Program-made: the position numbers and the translations under genes
In this document: positions 35,749 to 45,296 of the stretch, piece after piece
Position numbering within the stretch: position 1 is the first letter of the stretch
Layout of the letters: each line of letters starts with the position of its first letter
The notes under the pieces: generated by a model
Told to the model about the DNA's origin: nothing
What the model saw: the letters and a program-made list of their open reading frames with translations, nothing else
Databases searched by the model: none
DNA from: Novosphingobium kunmingense
Lineage (GTDB): Bacteria > Pseudomonadota > Alphaproteobacteria > Sphingomonadales > Sphingomonadaceae
Length of the DNA stretch: 64,000 nt
Direction of reading: 5' to 3'
Assembly: GCF_002813245.1 (NCBI RefSeq)
Contig: NZ_PHUF01000002.1
Coordinates: 372,001 to 436,000, forward strand

Positions 35749-36338
35749 GCGGCGGCGGGCCGCCGGGTTCGCCCCTGGAACCGGACGGCGATGCGCAAGG
35801 TCAGCGCGGCGAGCGCCGTAATCGTTCCGGACAGGCCGATCGACATCGTTCCGGGTTGCATGATGCGGCCCGCATAGCTCGCCAGGAACACGAACCACAG
35901 CCAGTGGATGCCCAGAGCGTGCAGGCGCCGCCAATTGGTGCCCAGTGCGCGCATCGCGGCGTCATTGCTGGTCGCCACCATGACGAACATCAGCGCATAG
36001 CCGGTGCCGGCAACGAACCAGACCAGCGGCGGGCGGGTCTCGCCGCTGACCTGCAGGAACGTGACCAGCGCGCCGAGATGCACCGTATGGGCCGCAGCAA
36101 AACCAAGGCCCCACCAGCGCCGGTCGCGCCACACGGCCCGGGTGACGTCGTTGCGCCACAGCCGGCCCACGGCGCTGGCGCTGTAGGCGACAATGAAGAG
36201 CGGGAAGCCGACGCGTGCCGTCCACCGGGCGGCAAGCCGCCATTGCTCGATGGTATCGTCTCCGCTGAACAGTCCCGATGCGAGTGCCGCCAGTCCAAGC
36301 GCGAGGCCCAGTCCCAGGGGCCATTGCCGTGCCGTCAT
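35745..36338 (-). CDS. Ferric reductase-like transmembrane protein
   Basis: This 197-residue integral membrane protein has about six helices (for example QWPLGLGLALGLAALASGLF, RVGFPLFIVAYSASAVGRLW, LVWFVAGTGYALMFVMVATS, LHALGIHWLWFVFLASYAGR). Histidines within the helices (AAHTVHLGAL; RLHALGIHWL) suit haem b coordination, as in the ferric-reductase/MsrQ/YedZ superfamily. No flavin or NADPH domain is attached, so it may work as a haem electron-transfer subunit. The start at 36338 has GGAAGGA upstream. It converges on serB with a 4-base overlap and is divergent from the COQ4 gene. Confidence 0.8.
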   Translation of the reverse strand: MTARQWPLGLGLALGLAALASGLFSGDDTIEQWRLAARWTARVGFPLFIVAYSASAVGRLWRNDVTRAVWRDRRWWGLGFAAAHTVHLGALVTFLQVSGETRPPLVWFVAGTGYALMFVMVATSNDAAMRALGTNWRRLHALGIHWLWFVFLASYAGRIMQPGTMSIGLSGTITALAALTLRIAVRFQGRTRRPAAA

Positions 36339-36456
36339 CGTTCGTCCTTCCCGTAAGGCGAAGATGCCACGATAGGTAGGCGATTTGCAACTTGTCTTGG
36401 TGGTGGGGGTGATGTATTGACAGTTTTGTAAGTAAATTGATCTAGCAGGCCCCGCC

Positions 36457-37305
36457 ATGAACATGATGTCAGCGCCTCCCGAAGTCCGGCCGTCGCAGCG
36501 CCAGGCTCACGTCGATTTCGCATCCCCCGACCTGCCGATGATGCTGCCCGGTCGTCCGAAGATGCGCTATGACCTGCCCAAGGCGTGGCGGCACTTCAAG
36601 GAACTGGTCAAGGACAAGGAAGACACCTCGCAGGTTGCACCGATCTTCGAAGCCTTGCCCTGGCGCGGGATCTACGACGCGGCGCTTGGCTTCCTGGCAA
36701 CCGAGCGCGGGCAGGAAATCCGCCGCAAGGAGCCCTCGCTGATGCGGATCCTCGACGATCACGAAGCGCTGCGCAAAATGCCCGAGGGCAGCCTTGCCCA
36801 TGCCTATTGCGATTTCATGGAGCGCGAAGGACTCTCGGCCGAAGGGCTGGTCGACGAACTCGACAAGAACCGGCCGCTCGACATGTACTGGGACGACCAG
36901 GTCAGCTGGTACTTCAACCGGATGCGCGACACGCACGACCTTATGCACATCATCACCGGGTTCGGCCGCGATGCGCTGGGCGAGCAGTGCGTGCTGGCCT
37001 TCACCTACAGCCAGCAGCCGAGCCTGGCCCATCTGTTCCTCGGCTATGCCGGCGGCCTCGAGATCCGCAAGCACCCGGTCAAGGTGCCGGTGTTCCGCTC
37101 GGTCCGGGAAGCGCAGAAGATGGGCAAGGCGTGCCCGCGCCTGGTCGAAATGGCGATTACCGACCTGCTGCCGCTGTCACTGGATGAAGTGCGCCGCAAG
37201 CTCAACATCGATCGTCCGCGCAATTACTGGGCGGCGCACGCCACTTGGCGCGCGGCCGGGGTCGATCCCTACGATCTCATGGCACCCGTCAAGCAGGCGG
37301 CGTGA
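36457..37305 (+). CDS. COQ4 family ubiquinone biosynthesis protein
   Basis: This 282-residue protein has the COQ4 metal motif H-D-x2-H-x11-E clearly present at His160-Asp161, His164 and Glu176 (MRDTHDLMHIITGFGRDALG). In eukaryotes COQ4 is needed for coenzyme Q assembly and has been linked to processing the ring C1 position. Bacterial members occur in alphaproteobacteria. A similar role in ubiquinone synthesis is inferred. Further conserved blocks include DMYWDDQVSWYFNRM and SLAHLFLGYAGGLEIRKHPV. Three possible ATG starts occur within the first four codons; the ribosome-binding sequence is weak. The 3' end overlaps the converging DUF3052 gene by 17 bases. Confidence 0.88.
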   Translation: MNMMSAPPEVRPSQRQAHVDFASPDLPMMLPGRPKMRYDLPKAWRHFKELVKDKEDTSQVAPIFEALPWRGIYDAALGFLATERGQEIRRKEPSLMRILDDHEALRKMPEGSLAHAYCDFMEREGLSAEGLVDELDKNRPLDMYWDDQVSWYFNRMRDTHDLMHIITGFGRDALGEQCVLAFTYSQQPSLAHLFLGYAGGLEIRKHPVKVPVFRSVREAQKMGKACPRLVEMAITDLLPLSLDEVRRKLNIDRPRNYWAAHATWRAAGVDPYDLMAPVKQAA

Positions 37306-37720
37306 TCGCCGCCTGACGCAGGTCCTTGCGGATCACCAGCTTGAGGCCGGACCAGGTCTCGTCGATCGCGCAGACCTTGGTGTCGACAAAGCCCAGCGGC
37401 AGCGCAAGTTCACGAATCGTATCCTCGATGATGTCGGTCGGCACGTTGGCGGCCTTCTTCGGCCAGCTTACCCAGACCTGACCGTCGGGCGCGATCTGGC
37501 TGCGCAGGGTTTGAAGCCGCGTAGCCAGCACATCGCGCTCGGTCACGAAGATGTGCGCGCCATCGATCCCGTGCCCGGGCAGGGCAACGATCGTCAGGTC
37601 GAGCGCATATTCGGCGATTTCCTCGAACACATGCTCGGGCATGGCATCGAACCAGACCCGCATTCCGTCCCGCAAGCTGAGCTTCTTGGCCAGCGGCGTG
37701 CCGGAATAGCCGGTGGCCAT
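37289..37720 (-). CDS. DUF3052 family protein
   Basis: This 143-residue soluble protein reads [20 protein letters not shown], then VWFDAMPEHVFEEIAEYALD, then DGQVWVSWPKKAANVPTDII and GFVDTKVCAIDETWSGLKLV. This is the pattern of DUF3052; no function is established that I know of. Its ATG overlaps the purL stop by one base (TGATG), so it is likely translated together with purL. It resembles small proteins with a methyltransferase-like remnant fold, but no catalytic motif is apparent. Confidence 0.8.
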   Translation of the reverse strand: MATGYSGTPLAKKLSLRDGMRVWFDAMPEHVFEEIAEYALDLTIVALPGHGIDGAHIFVTERDVLATRLQTLRSQIAPDGQVWVSWPKKAANVPTDIIEDTIRELALPLGFVDTKVCAIDETWSGLKLVIRKDLRQAAITPPA

Positions 37721-39981
37721 CAGGCCTCCATCCAGTCGCGGAAGAAGGCGTCGTTCGCTTCGCGCAGCGCGTCCAGCGGCACTTCGGGATAGATGGCCTC
37801 TTCGCTGCCGCGCACCAGAGCGATGGTCTCGCCGCCAGTCCAGCCGACGAAGCAGCAGCCGATGCCGGCTTGCCTGGCGAGCGTCTCGACGACGTGGCTG
37901 TCGAATGGCTCGGTGACGAGGTAGCGCCCCTGATTCTCTCCGAACAGCGACCAGGCGTGGTTGACCTTCTCGCGGTCGACCTGGTTTTCGAAGGCCGCCA
38001 TGTCCAGCCGCGCGCCGATTCCCGAAGCAAGCGCCATTTCCGCCACCGCGACAAGGATGCCGCCATCGGACACGTCGTGGACGGCGGTCACGCGGCCGTC
38101 GGCGATAAGCTGACGGACGAAATCGCCGTTGGCGCGTTCGCGCGCCAGGTCGACGCGCGGCGGCGCGCCGTCTTCCCGGCCATGCACTTCGCGCAGCCAA
38201 AGCGACTGGCCGAGTTCGGGCGCCGCCTTGGGATCGGCGCCGACCAGCAGGATCCTTTGCGCGCCATTCTTGAAACGGATCGTCGCCATAGCGGCGTAGT
38301 CCTGCATCAGACCGACGCCGCCGATCGCCGGCGTCGGCAGGATTGCCGAGCCGCCGCCGGTGGCCTTGCTTTCGTTGTAGAGGCTGACGTTGCCCGACAC
38401 GATCGGATAGTCGAGCGCGCGGCAGGCATCGCCCATGCCGCGCAGCGCCTCGACGATCTGGGCCATGATCTCGGGCCGCTGGGGATTGGCGAAGTTGAGG
38501 CAGTTGGTAATGGCAAGCGGCTTCGCGCCAACCGCAGAGATGTTGCGCCAGGTTTCGGCGACCGCCTGCTTGCCGCCTTCGTAGGGATCGGCATAGCAAT
38601 AGCGCGGGGTGCAATCGGTGCTGATCGCCAGCGCCTTGCGGGTGCCGTGGATCCGCACCACGGCTGCATCGCCGCCGCTTTTCTGCAGGGTGTCGGCGCC
38701 TACCTGGCTATCGTACTGCTCGAAGATCCAGCGGCGGTTGGCGAGGTCCGCGCAGCCCATCAGCCTGACAAGGTCCGCGCCGGGGTCGGCGCTGGCCGGC
38801 ACGTGGCCGAGCGGCTTGACCTTGGCCCAGGCCTTGTAATCCTCAAGGCTGAGGTGCGGGCGATCATAGAGCGGCGCGTCTTCGGCCAGCGGGCCCAATG
38901 GAATGTCGCAGACGGTCTCGCCCTTCCAGGTCAGGACCATGTGTCCGGTATCGGTCACTTCGCCGATGACCGAGAAATCGAGCTCCCACTTCCTGAAGAT
39001 CGCCTCGGCCATGGCTTCCTTGCCGGGCTTCAGCACCATGAGCATGCGCTCCTGGCTTTCGCTCAGCATCATTTCGTAAGGGGTCATGCCTTCTTCGCGG
39101 CAGGGCACCTTGTCCATGTCGAGCACGATGCCGGCCTTGCCGTTGGTCGCCATCTCGACGCTCGAGCTGGTCAGGCCGGCGGCGCCCATGTCCTGAATCG
39201 CGACGATCGCATCGGTTGCCATCAGTTCGAGGCAGGCCTCGATCAGCAGCTTTTCGGTAAAGGGATCACCGACCTGGACGGTGGGGCGCTTTTCTTCCGA
39301 ATCCTCGCCGAAATCGGCGCTGGCCATCGTCGCCCCGTGGATGCCGTCGCGCCCGGTCTTCGAGCCGACATAGACGATCGGATTGCCGAGCCCGGTGGCG
39401 GCCGAATAGAAGATCTTGTCGGCATCGGCGACGCCAACGGTCATCGCGTTGACCAGGATGTTGCCGTCATAGGCGGCGTGAAAGTTGGTTTCGCCGCCCA
39501 CGGTCGGCACGCCCACGCAGTTGCCGTAACCGCCGATGCCGGCGACCACGCCCTTGACCAGCGACTTCATCTTGGGATGGTCGGGCCGCCCGAAGCGCAG
39601 CGCATTCATGTTCGCGACGGGACGCGCGCCCATGGTGAACACGTCGCGCAGGATGCCGCCAACGCCCGTCGCCGCGCCCTGGTAGGGTTCGATGTAGCTC
39701 GGGTGATTGTGGCTCTCCATCTTGAAGATGGCGGCCTGTCCGTCGCCGATGTCGATCACGCCGGCATTTTCGCCGGGGCCGCAGATCACCCACGGCGCTT
39801 CGGTCGGCAGCTTCTTGAGGTGCAGGCGCGAGCTCTTGTACGAACAATGCTCGGACCACATGACCGAGAAAATGCCCAGCTCGACCAGGTTGGGTTCGCG
39901 GCCCAGGGCGTGCAGCACGCGCTGGTATTCATCCTCGGACAGCCCGTGCTGGGCGACGACGTCTGCGGTGATCTCGGACAT
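37720..39981 (-). CDS. purL: Phosphoribosylformylglycinamidine synthase subunit PurL
   Basis: PurL catalyses the ATP-dependent conversion of FGAR to FGAM in purine synthesis, working with PurQ and PurS. The protein is 753 residues, the small-PurL class. Features are the N-terminal segment [40 protein letters not shown], and the ATP-site region [21 protein letters not shown] second half repeats the fold ([20 protein letters not shown]). The start at 39981 ([19 protein letters not shown]) gives the usual N terminus; an ATG four codons earlier is possible. purQ and purS are not in the window. Confidence 0.97.
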   Translation of the reverse strand: MSEITADVVAQHGLSEDEYQRVLHALGREPNLVELGIFSVMWSEHCSYKSSRLHLKKLPTEAPWVICGPGENAGVIDIGDGQAAIFKMESHNHPSYIEPYQGAATGVGGILRDVFTMGARPVANMNALRFGRPDHPKMKSLVKGVVAGIGGYGNCVGVPTVGGETNFHAAYDGNILVNAMTVGVADADKIFYSAATGLGNPIVYVGSKTGRDGIHGATMASADFGEDSEEKRPTVQVGDPFTEKLLIEACLELMATDAIVAIQDMGAAGLTSSSVEMATNGKAGIVLDMDKVPCREEGMTPYEMMLSESQERMLMVLKPGKEAMAEAIFRKWELDFSVIGEVTDTGHMVLTWKGETVCDIPLGPLAEDAPLYDRPHLSLEDYKAWAKVKPLGHVPASADPGADLVRLMGCADLANRRWIFEQYDSQVGADTLQKSGGDAAVVRIHGTRKALAISTDCTPRYCYADPYEGGKQAVAETWRNISAVGAKPLAITNCLNFANPQRPEIMAQIVEALRGMGDACRALDYPIVSGNVSLYNESKATGGGSAILPTPAIGGVGLMQDYAAMATIRFKNGAQRILLVGADPKAAPELGQSLWLREVHGREDGAPPRVDLARERANGDFVRQLIADGRVTAVHDVSDGGILVAVAEMALASGIGARLDMAAFENQVDREKVNHAWSLFGENQGRYLVTEPFDSHVVETLARQAGIGCCFVGWTGGETIALVRGSEEAIYPEVPLDALREANDAFFRDWMEA

Positions 39982-40023
39982 GCGCGGGCGCATAGCGTCC
40001 GCGGGCGGGCGAGGCTAGAGCAA

Positions 40024-40668
40024 TCAGGCCGGCGCGCGCGCGCTTTTCCCCATCCACACCGCGACCAGCGTGACAAGGCCATAGGCGGCGATAGCCATGA
40101 CGCTGTTCGACGGCGTCGCTTCGGGCGGGGGCGGGACGAACCAGTTGAAGGCCTGAAGCGCGAGCAGAAGCGCGGCAAAGGTCCACAGCCGTACGGGCAT
40201 GGGCCTGCGATGGCGGGCATAAAGCCACAGCGCACCGAAGGTGATCCCCAATTCCAGCGGCATTTCGATCGCCGGATGGTTCCACAGCCCAAGGCCCAGC
40301 TTGGGCGGGCTTCCGGCAAGGGTCAGGTCGGGCACGTGGACCAGGAGATCGATGAACCAGTGCGATACGACGACCGCTGCCGCCAGAAGCGCGGCGGTGC
40401 GGTCGCGAATGGCCAGCCAGACACAGGCTGCCAGCGCCAGCCCGAACCCGGCCGCGCCGGCCAGGCTGTGGCTGTAGGGCATGTGGTAGAGGTCCATCGG
40501 GTTCATCGCGCTGATCCCTGGGGTGAAGCGCATGTGTTCGATCCCGGCGAGGTGAAACGAGAAGAACGCCCAGTCGATCAACTGGCCTGCAATCATCAGC
40601 ACGCCGAGTGTCGGTGCCGGACGCTTGGCCGCAACGGCGAGGGCGGGGGCCCAGTGTCCGATGAACAT
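40024..40668 (-). CDS. Multi-spanning membrane protein of unknown function
   Basis: This 214-residue protein has about six hydrophobic segments (for example TLGVLMIAGQLIDWAFFSFH, LAGAAGFGLALAACVWLAIR, SVMAIAAYGLVTLVAVWMGK). A histidine-rich region (MDLYHMPYSHSLAG; VVSHWFIDLLVHVPDL) recalls membrane-bound metal-dependent hydrolases of the YdjM type, but I cannot assign it. The ATG overlaps the stop of the upstream DUF2177 gene by one base, so the two are coupled. It ends 43 bases before the purL start region on the same strand. Confidence 0.75.
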   Translation of the reverse strand: MFIGHWAPALAVAAKRPAPTLGVLMIAGQLIDWAFFSFHLAGIEHMRFTPGISAMNPMDLYHMPYSHSLAGAAGFGLALAACVWLAIRDRTAALLAAAVVVSHWFIDLLVHVPDLTLAGSPPKLGLGLWNHPAIEMPLELGITFGALWLYARHRRPMPVRLWTFAALLLALQAFNWFVPPPPEATPSNSVMAIAAYGLVTLVAVWMGKSARAPA

Positions 40669-41069
40669 CAGGCAAGGCCCAGTTTGCGCACGGCAAGGGC
40701 GGCGATCCCGCTGGCCAGCGCCGTTGCCGCCGCGCCCCAGGCAATGTCGATGCCGGTGATCGAGGCCGGCCAGACCTTCATCGTCGCCTGATTGGTCAGA
40801 TCGTAGGTGGCATAGCACAGCGCGCCCAAAAGGGCGCCGTTGAGCACGGCCTGAGGAACGCCCTCGTCGATGCCCGGACGAACCGCGAACCAGACCATGC
40901 CTGCAATGTATAACGCATAGAAGACCAGCGCCGGTGCGGGCCGGAAGGCCGGGGCGAGAAGCTCGCCCAAAGCAGGCCGGTACAGGTTCGGCCCGGCCCA
41001 GCGCAGCCACATCGCGTCAAGCGCACCGAACGACACGGCGGCCGCAACATAGGCAACTATCCACTTCAT
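40668..41069 (-). CDS. DUF2177 family membrane protein
   Basis: This 133-residue protein has four predicted helices: MKWIVAYVAAAVSFGALDAM, ALVFYALYIAGMVWFAVRPG, AVLNGALLGALCYATYDLTN and DIAWGAAATALASGIAALAV. The central motif CYATYDLTNQATMKVWP is characteristic of DUF2177. Function is unknown. It is the first of a coupled pair with the downstream membrane protein and is divergent from xseB. Confidence 0.85.
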   Translation of the reverse strand: MKWIVAYVAAAVSFGALDAMWLRWAGPNLYRPALGELLAPAFRPAPALVFYALYIAGMVWFAVRPGIDEGVPQAVLNGALLGALCYATYDLTNQATMKVWPASITGIDIAWGAAATALASGIAALAVRKLGLA

Positions 41070-41120
41070 CGCCGCGTCTCCCTCGGGAAGGCAGCTTGAC
41101 CATGGCTTGCTGCAAGGTCA

Positions 41121-41390
41121 ATGCTGGCAGCGATGGAAGACACCGCTGCCGATATCGCCTCCCTCAGCTTCGAGGATGCCCTGCGCGCGCTGGAAGATGT
41201 CGTGCGCAAGCTGGAAAGCGGAGAGGTGCCGCTCGACGCCACGATTACGCTGTACGAACGTGGTGAAGCGCTGCGCAAGCATTGCCAGGCGCGGCTCGAC
41301 GCAGCCCAGGCGCGGATCGAAAAGATCGTCGCGGGACCTGACGGTCAGCCCGCCGCTCTTCAACCGTTCGATCCTGAAACCGGACGGTAG
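41121..41390 (+). CDS. xseB: Exodeoxyribonuclease VII small subunit
   Basis: XseB is the small subunit of exonuclease VII, which degrades single-stranded DNA. The 89-residue, helical protein has the family pattern LSFEDALRALEDVVRKLESG and VPLDATITLYERGEALRKHC. A second ATG 12 bases in (MEDTAADIASLSFED) may be the true start. The polyprenyl synthase gene follows 4 bases later. xseA is not in the window. Confidence 0.93.
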   Translation: MLAAMEDTAADIASLSFEDALRALEDVVRKLESGEVPLDATITLYERGEALRKHCQARLDAAQARIEKIVAGPDGQPAALQPFDPETGR

Positions 41391-41394
41391 GGCC

Positions 41395-42288
41395 ATGGTC
41401 ACGCTGACCGGCGATTCGCTGCTGGCCAGGGCGCTGCCCGCGATTGCGCGGGACGTCGACAGCATGTTCGACGCCCTGCTCCCCGGTGAGGGGCGCCTTG
41501 CCGAGGCGATGCGCTACGCCACGATCGGCGGGGGCAAGCGCCTGCGTCCGCTGCTCCTCACCGCCACGGCCGCGCTGCACGGCGCCGACCGCACCCAGGC
41601 GCTGCGCGCGGCGATCGCGCTCGAATCGATCCATGCCTATTCGCTGGTTCATGACGACCTGCCCTGCATGGACGATGACGCCATGCGCCACGGCAAGCCG
41701 TCGACCCACAAGGCCTTCGGCGAGGCCATGGCCGTGCTGGTGGGCGATGCCCTTCACGCGTTCGCATTCGAAGTGCTGGCCGATCCGGCCACCAGCGGCG
41801 ATCCCTTCGTCCGGTCCGAACTGGTCCAGATCCTGGCTACCGCATCGGGTCCGGCGGGCATGGTCGGCGGCCAGGTGCTCGATATCGAAGGGGAAGGGCA
41901 GGCGCTCGATCTGCCCGCGATCACCCGAATGCAGCAGCAGAAGACCGGCGCACTGTTGTCGGCCTCGGTCGAGATGGGGGCGGTGCTCGGCCGCTTGCCA
42001 CCCGAGGGACGCACGCATCTCAAGGGCTACGCCCGCGATATCGGCCTTGCGTTCCAGATCGCCGACGATCTTCTCGATCATGCGGGCGACGAGGCCAAGG
42101 CGGGCAAGGCGCTGCGCAAGGACGCCGGGGCCGGAAAGCAGACCTTCGTTGCGCTTCTGGGAGAGGAGCGCGCACGCGGGCAAGCGCGCATGCTGGTCGA
42201 CCAGGCCCTCGCGCACCTCACCTCTTACGGCCAGGAGGCCGACCTGCTGCGCAGCATTGCGCGCTACATCGTCGAAAGGGATCGCTGA
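41395..42288 (+). CDS. ispA: Polyprenyl (farnesyl) diphosphate synthase
   Basis: This 297-residue trans-prenyltransferase would condense IPP with allylic diphosphates, most likely to farnesyl diphosphate. The first aspartate-rich motif is AYSLVHDDLPCMDDDAMRHG and the second is LAFQIADDLLDHAGD. GGGKRLRPLLLTATAAL and GQVLDIEGEG are further family marks. The position directly behind xseB is a common bacterial arrangement (xseB-ispA). Length and motif spacing suit the short-chain class; exact product length is inferred. Confidence 0.93.
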   Translation: MVTLTGDSLLARALPAIARDVDSMFDALLPGEGRLAEAMRYATIGGGKRLRPLLLTATAALHGADRTQALRAAIALESIHAYSLVHDDLPCMDDDAMRHGKPSTHKAFGEAMAVLVGDALHAFAFEVLADPATSGDPFVRSELVQILATASGPAGMVGGQVLDIEGEGQALDLPAITRMQQQKTGALLSASVEMGAVLGRLPPEGRTHLKGYARDIGLAFQIADDLLDHAGDEAKAGKALRKDAGAGKQTFVALLGEERARGQARMLVDQALAHLTSYGQEADLLRSIARYIVERDR

Positions 42289-42801
42289 ATGGCTAAGCGG
42301 ATTGGCGTCTATCCGGGGACCTTCGATCCCATCACGCTGGGCCACATGGACATCATCAAGCGCGGCGCGCGCCTGGTCGACGAGCTGATCATCGGGGTGA
42401 CCACCAACATCGCGAAGTCGCCGATGTTCAATGACGACGAGCGCATCGCCATGGTCGAGCGCGAAGTGGCCACAATCGGCGACTGTTCGATCCGCGTGGT
42501 CGGATTCAATTCGCTGCTGATGGACTTTGCCGACGCCATGAACGCCTCGGTCGTGATCCGCGGCATTCGCGGGGTTACCGACTTCGAATACGAGTACCAG
42601 CTTACCGGCATGAACCGGCAATTGAACGACCATGTCGAAACGGTGTTCCTGATGGCCGATGTCTCGCTGCAGCCGATCGCTTCGCGCCTGGTAAAGGAAA
42701 TCGCGGTCTATGGCGGCTCGATCCACAAGTTCGTCAGTCCGGCGGTAAGGACCGACGTGGAGTCGCGGATCGCGGCGCACCGCGGCGCCGGCAGTTCTTA
42801 G
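42289..42801 (+). CDS. coaD: Phosphopantetheine adenylyltransferase
   Basis: CoaD transfers AMP from ATP to 4'-phosphopantetheine in CoA synthesis. The 170-residue protein has the nucleotidyltransferase motif RIGVYPGTFDPITLGHMDII and VVIRGIRGVTDFEYEYQLTG. The C-terminal residues VSLQPIASRLVKEIAVYGGS resemble the ISSTxVR-type region. It begins directly after the stop of the prenyl synthase, so it is co-transcribed. Confidence 0.97.
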   Translation: MAKRIGVYPGTFDPITLGHMDIIKRGARLVDELIIGVTTNIAKSPMFNDDERIAMVEREVATIGDCSIRVVGFNSLLMDFADAMNASVVIRGIRGVTDFEYEYQLTGMNRQLNDHVETVFLMADVSLQPIASRLVKEIAVYGGSIHKFVSPAVRTDVESRIAAHRGAGSS

Positions 42802-42889
42802 CGAAGGCGCCTTTTCCGTTCATTGCCACGACAGCCCGGCACGGCTATCTGGCCATCCAATTGCCCCCTGTTTGTCGAGACAATCTCAT

Positions 42890-43591
42890 ATGATCCGTCG
42901 TTCCGTTACTGTCCTGGCATTCGGCCTGGCCCTGCTGTCCGCACCCGTCCTGGCGCAGGACGCAAAGCCTGCCGAAGCCGCCGCTCCAGCGACGGCAGCG
43001 CCTGCTCCTGCTCCTGCGATGAGCGCGGTGGTCAACATGGACCCGGCAGTCGATCCCGATAACGTCCTGGCGCTCGACCTGTCGAACGGCGGGCGGGTCC
43101 TCATCCGGCTGATGCCAAGCTGGGCGCCCGGCCATGTCGACCGCGTCAAGACGCTGACCCGTGAAGGGTTCTACAACGGCGTCGTCTTTCACCGCGTGAT
43201 CGACGGCTTCATGGCCCAGACCGGCGATCCGACCGGTACCGGGCAGGGCGGTTCGAAGCTTCCCGACCTCAAGGCCGAGTTCAATTACATGCCGCACGTG
43301 CGCGGCACGGTTTCGATGGCCCGCACCAATGAGCCCGATTCGGCCAACAGCCAGTTCTTCATCGTGTTCTATCCGCGTTTCGCGCTCGATCACCGCTACA
43401 CCAATTTCGGCCGCGTCATTGCCGGTATGGCCCAGGTCGATGCCATCGAACGCGGCGAACCGCCGGCGAACCCGACCCGGATCGTCCAGGCCTCGCTGCT
43501 CAGCGAAGGCAAGGCTCCACCGGTCCTCGCGGCACCCGTTGCCACCCCGGCGATCTCGGCCGAGATGCTCAACAACTCTAATTCGAACTGA
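42890..43591 (+). CDS. Secreted cyclophilin-type peptidyl-prolyl isomerase
   Basis: This 233-residue protein has a signal peptide (MIRRSVTVLAFGLALLSAPVLAQ) and an Ala/Pro-rich linker (residues about 25-50). A cyclophilin domain follows: VFHRVIDGFMAQTGDPTGTG, GTVSMARTNEPDSANSQFFI and RYTNFGRVIAGMAQVDAIER. It should catalyse proline isomerisation of exported proteins in the periplasm. The start at 42890 opens the signal peptide; an upstream in-frame codon would add six residues. The queA gene follows 29 bases later. Confidence 0.92.
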   Translation: MIRRSVTVLAFGLALLSAPVLAQDAKPAEAAAPATAAPAPAPAMSAVVNMDPAVDPDNVLALDLSNGGRVLIRLMPSWAPGHVDRVKTLTREGFYNGVVFHRVIDGFMAQTGDPTGTGQGGSKLPDLKAEFNYMPHVRGTVSMARTNEPDSANSQFFIVFYPRFALDHRYTNFGRVIAGMAQVDAIERGEPPANPTRIVQASLLSEGKAPPVLAAPVATPAISAEMLNNSNSN

Positions 43592-43620
43592 GCCCGGTTA
43601 TCGTCTAGGGACGGCGCGCC

Positions 43621-44658
43621 ATGCGCGTTGACCTGTTCGACTTCGACCTTCCGCCCGAAAGCATAGCCCTGCGTCCGGCGCGGCCGCGCGATGCGGCGCG
43701 CCTGTTGCTGGCCAAGGGACGATCCGCGCCGCTGGAAGACCACGTCGTGCGCGATCTTCCCGGCCTGCTGCGCAAGGGAGACGTGCTGGTCTTCAACGAC
43801 ACCCGCGTCATCCCCGCCCAACTCGAGGGCCTGCGCGGCGAGGCGCGGATCGGCGCGACGCTGCACAAGCGGATCGACCTGCGGCGCTGGCAGGCCTTCG
43901 TGCGCAACGCCAAGCGACTGCGCGACGGCGATGTGATCGCCTTTCCCGCCGGGGTCGGGGCTGTCGCCGAAGAACGCGGCGACGATGGCAGCTGGACGCT
44001 GCATTTCCTGGGTGACGAACCGGTCGAAGTGCTGCTCGAGCGCGCCGGGCAGATGCCCTTGCCCCCCTATATCGCCGGCAAGCGCGCCACCGACGAACAG
44101 GACCGCGCCGATTACCAGACCATGTTTGCAGCGCAGGATGGCGCTGTCGCCGCACCGACGGCAGCGCTTCACTTCACACCGGACCTGATCGCCGCGCTGG
44201 ACGTGGCCGGCGTGGCGCGCGAAACCCTGACGCTGCACGTCGGGGCCGGAACCTTCCTGCCGGTCAAGGTCGATGACACCACCGACCATCGGATGCATGC
44301 CGAATGGGGCACGATCGACGCGGCCACCGCCGAGCGCCTCAACGCCGCGCGCGCCGCCGGGGGCAGGGTGATCGCGGTCGGCACGACCAGCCTGCGCCTG
44401 CTCGAAAGCGCGACCGGCGAGGACGGCCTGATCCGTTCGTTCAGCGGTGACACCGCGATCTTCATCACCCCGGGCTATCGCTTCAGGGCGATCGACGGAT
44501 TGATGACCAATTTCCACCTGCCCAAGTCGACGCTGTTCATGCTGGTATCGGCGCTGATGGGGCTGGAGCGCATGCACGAAATCTATGCTCACGCCATTGC
44601 AGGCGGGTACCGCTTCTATTCCTATGGCGATTCGTCGCTGTTGCTGCCGAGCGCATAA
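43621..44658 (+). CDS. queA: S-adenosylmethionine:tRNA ribosyltransferase-isomerase
   Basis: QueA converts preQ1 in tRNA to epoxyqueuosine using the ribosyl group of SAM. The 345-residue protein begins [20 protein letters not shown] and contains [35 protein letters not shown] and [16 protein letters not shown]. It closes with [20 protein letters not shown]. tgt, the enzyme that inserts preQ1, lies about 4.3 kb downstream on the same strand. The 3' end overlaps the converging TetR gene by 37 bases. Confidence 0.96.
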   Translation: MRVDLFDFDLPPESIALRPARPRDAARLLLAKGRSAPLEDHVVRDLPGLLRKGDVLVFNDTRVIPAQLEGLRGEARIGATLHKRIDLRRWQAFVRNAKRLRDGDVIAFPAGVGAVAEERGDDGSWTLHFLGDEPVEVLLERAGQMPLPPYIAGKRATDEQDRADYQTMFAAQDGAVAAPTAALHFTPDLIAALDVAGVARETLTLHVGAGTFLPVKVDDTTDHRMHAEWGTIDAATAERLNAARAAGGRVIAVGTTSLRLLESATGEDGLIRSFSGDTAIFITPGYRFRAIDGLMTNFHLPKSTLFMLVSALMGLERMHEIYAHAIAGGYRFYSYGDSSLLLPSA

Positions 44659-45251
44659 CCGCCGAACAGGGTTCGCGCATCGATCACCCTGTCGATCAAC
44701 GCATCGTCCGCGGGAAGCTGGCGGTCGAGCATCAGCATGGCGAGGCCGTGAACCACGGCCCAGGCCTGGATCATCAGGGTCTGTTCGGCCTCGGCATCGC
44801 CGCGCGATGCCCGTGCCGCCCGTTCGCGCAGCATCTTGGCGGCAAGGTTTTCGCCGAACAGGGAATGCCCGGCCCGGTCGCACTGGCCGAAGGTCAGGCG
44901 AAACAGCGACGGGTTGGCCAGTGCGAACCGGACATAGGCGCGGCCCGTCGCGGCAAAGGCCTCCGCGCTGCCATGCGCCTTAGTAGCGGCTCGCTGCTGA
45001 TAAGCGCCAAGCTGGTCGATGCCCGCCTGTGCCAGCGCCTGCATCAGCGCCTGCTTGTCAGGAAAGTGCCGGTAGACCGCGGTGGCCGATACGCCAACAT
45101 CGCGGGCCAGCTGTCGCAATGAAATGTCTGCAATGTCAGTTGTTTCCAGCGCCTTTAGCCCGGCGTCGAGCAGGGCCGACCGCAGATCGCCGTGGTGATA
45201 GGCGCGCTGGACGTCGTTGGCGGCCACCTTCGATGTTGACACTGTTAGCAT
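44622..45251 (-). CDS. TetR family transcriptional regulator (carotenoid oxygenase neighbour)
   Basis: This 209-residue regulator has an N-terminal helix-turn-helix ([35 protein letters not shown]) and a TetR C-terminal domain of the WHG type ([18 protein letters not shown]). It is transcribed divergently from the carotenoid oxygenase gene, 45 bases away, and an inverted repeat overlaps its start codon. Autoregulation and control of the oxygenase are likely. The start at 45251 ([20 protein letters not shown]) is the only good one; the long open frame upstream is antisense to the oxygenase. Confidence 0.9.
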   Translation of the reverse strand: MLTVSTSKVAANDVQRAYHHGDLRSALLDAGLKALETTDIADISLRQLARDVGVSATAVYRHFPDKQALMQALAQAGIDQLGAYQQRAATKAHGSAEAFAATGRAYVRFALANPSLFRLTFGQCDRAGHSLFGENLAAKMLRERAARASRGDAEAEQTLMIQAWAVVHGLAMLMLDRQLPADDALIDRVIDARTLFGGYALGSNSDESP

Positions 45252-45266
45252 TGCCTCTATGTTTAC
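45244..45266. promoter_or_regulatory. Candidate operator between TetR and carotenoid oxygenase genes
   Basis: GTTAGCAT and ATGTTTAC form an imperfect inverted repeat (6 of 8 bases) around a 7-base spacer, overlapping the TetR start codon and 31 bases before the oxygenase ATG. An outer ATGTTGA/TCAACAT pair brackets it. The layout suits a TetR-type operator controlling both genes. Confidence 0.45.
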
Positions 45267-45296
45267 GGCATCAACATTTAGGTGGAGAGTCGCGTC

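Noticed and set aside
37870..40791. Very long plus-strand open frame opposite purL and its neighbours
   Set aside because: It is antisense to purL, which has full family motifs. Its translation is rich in Arg, Gly and His with no domain, typical of GC-rich antisense frames.
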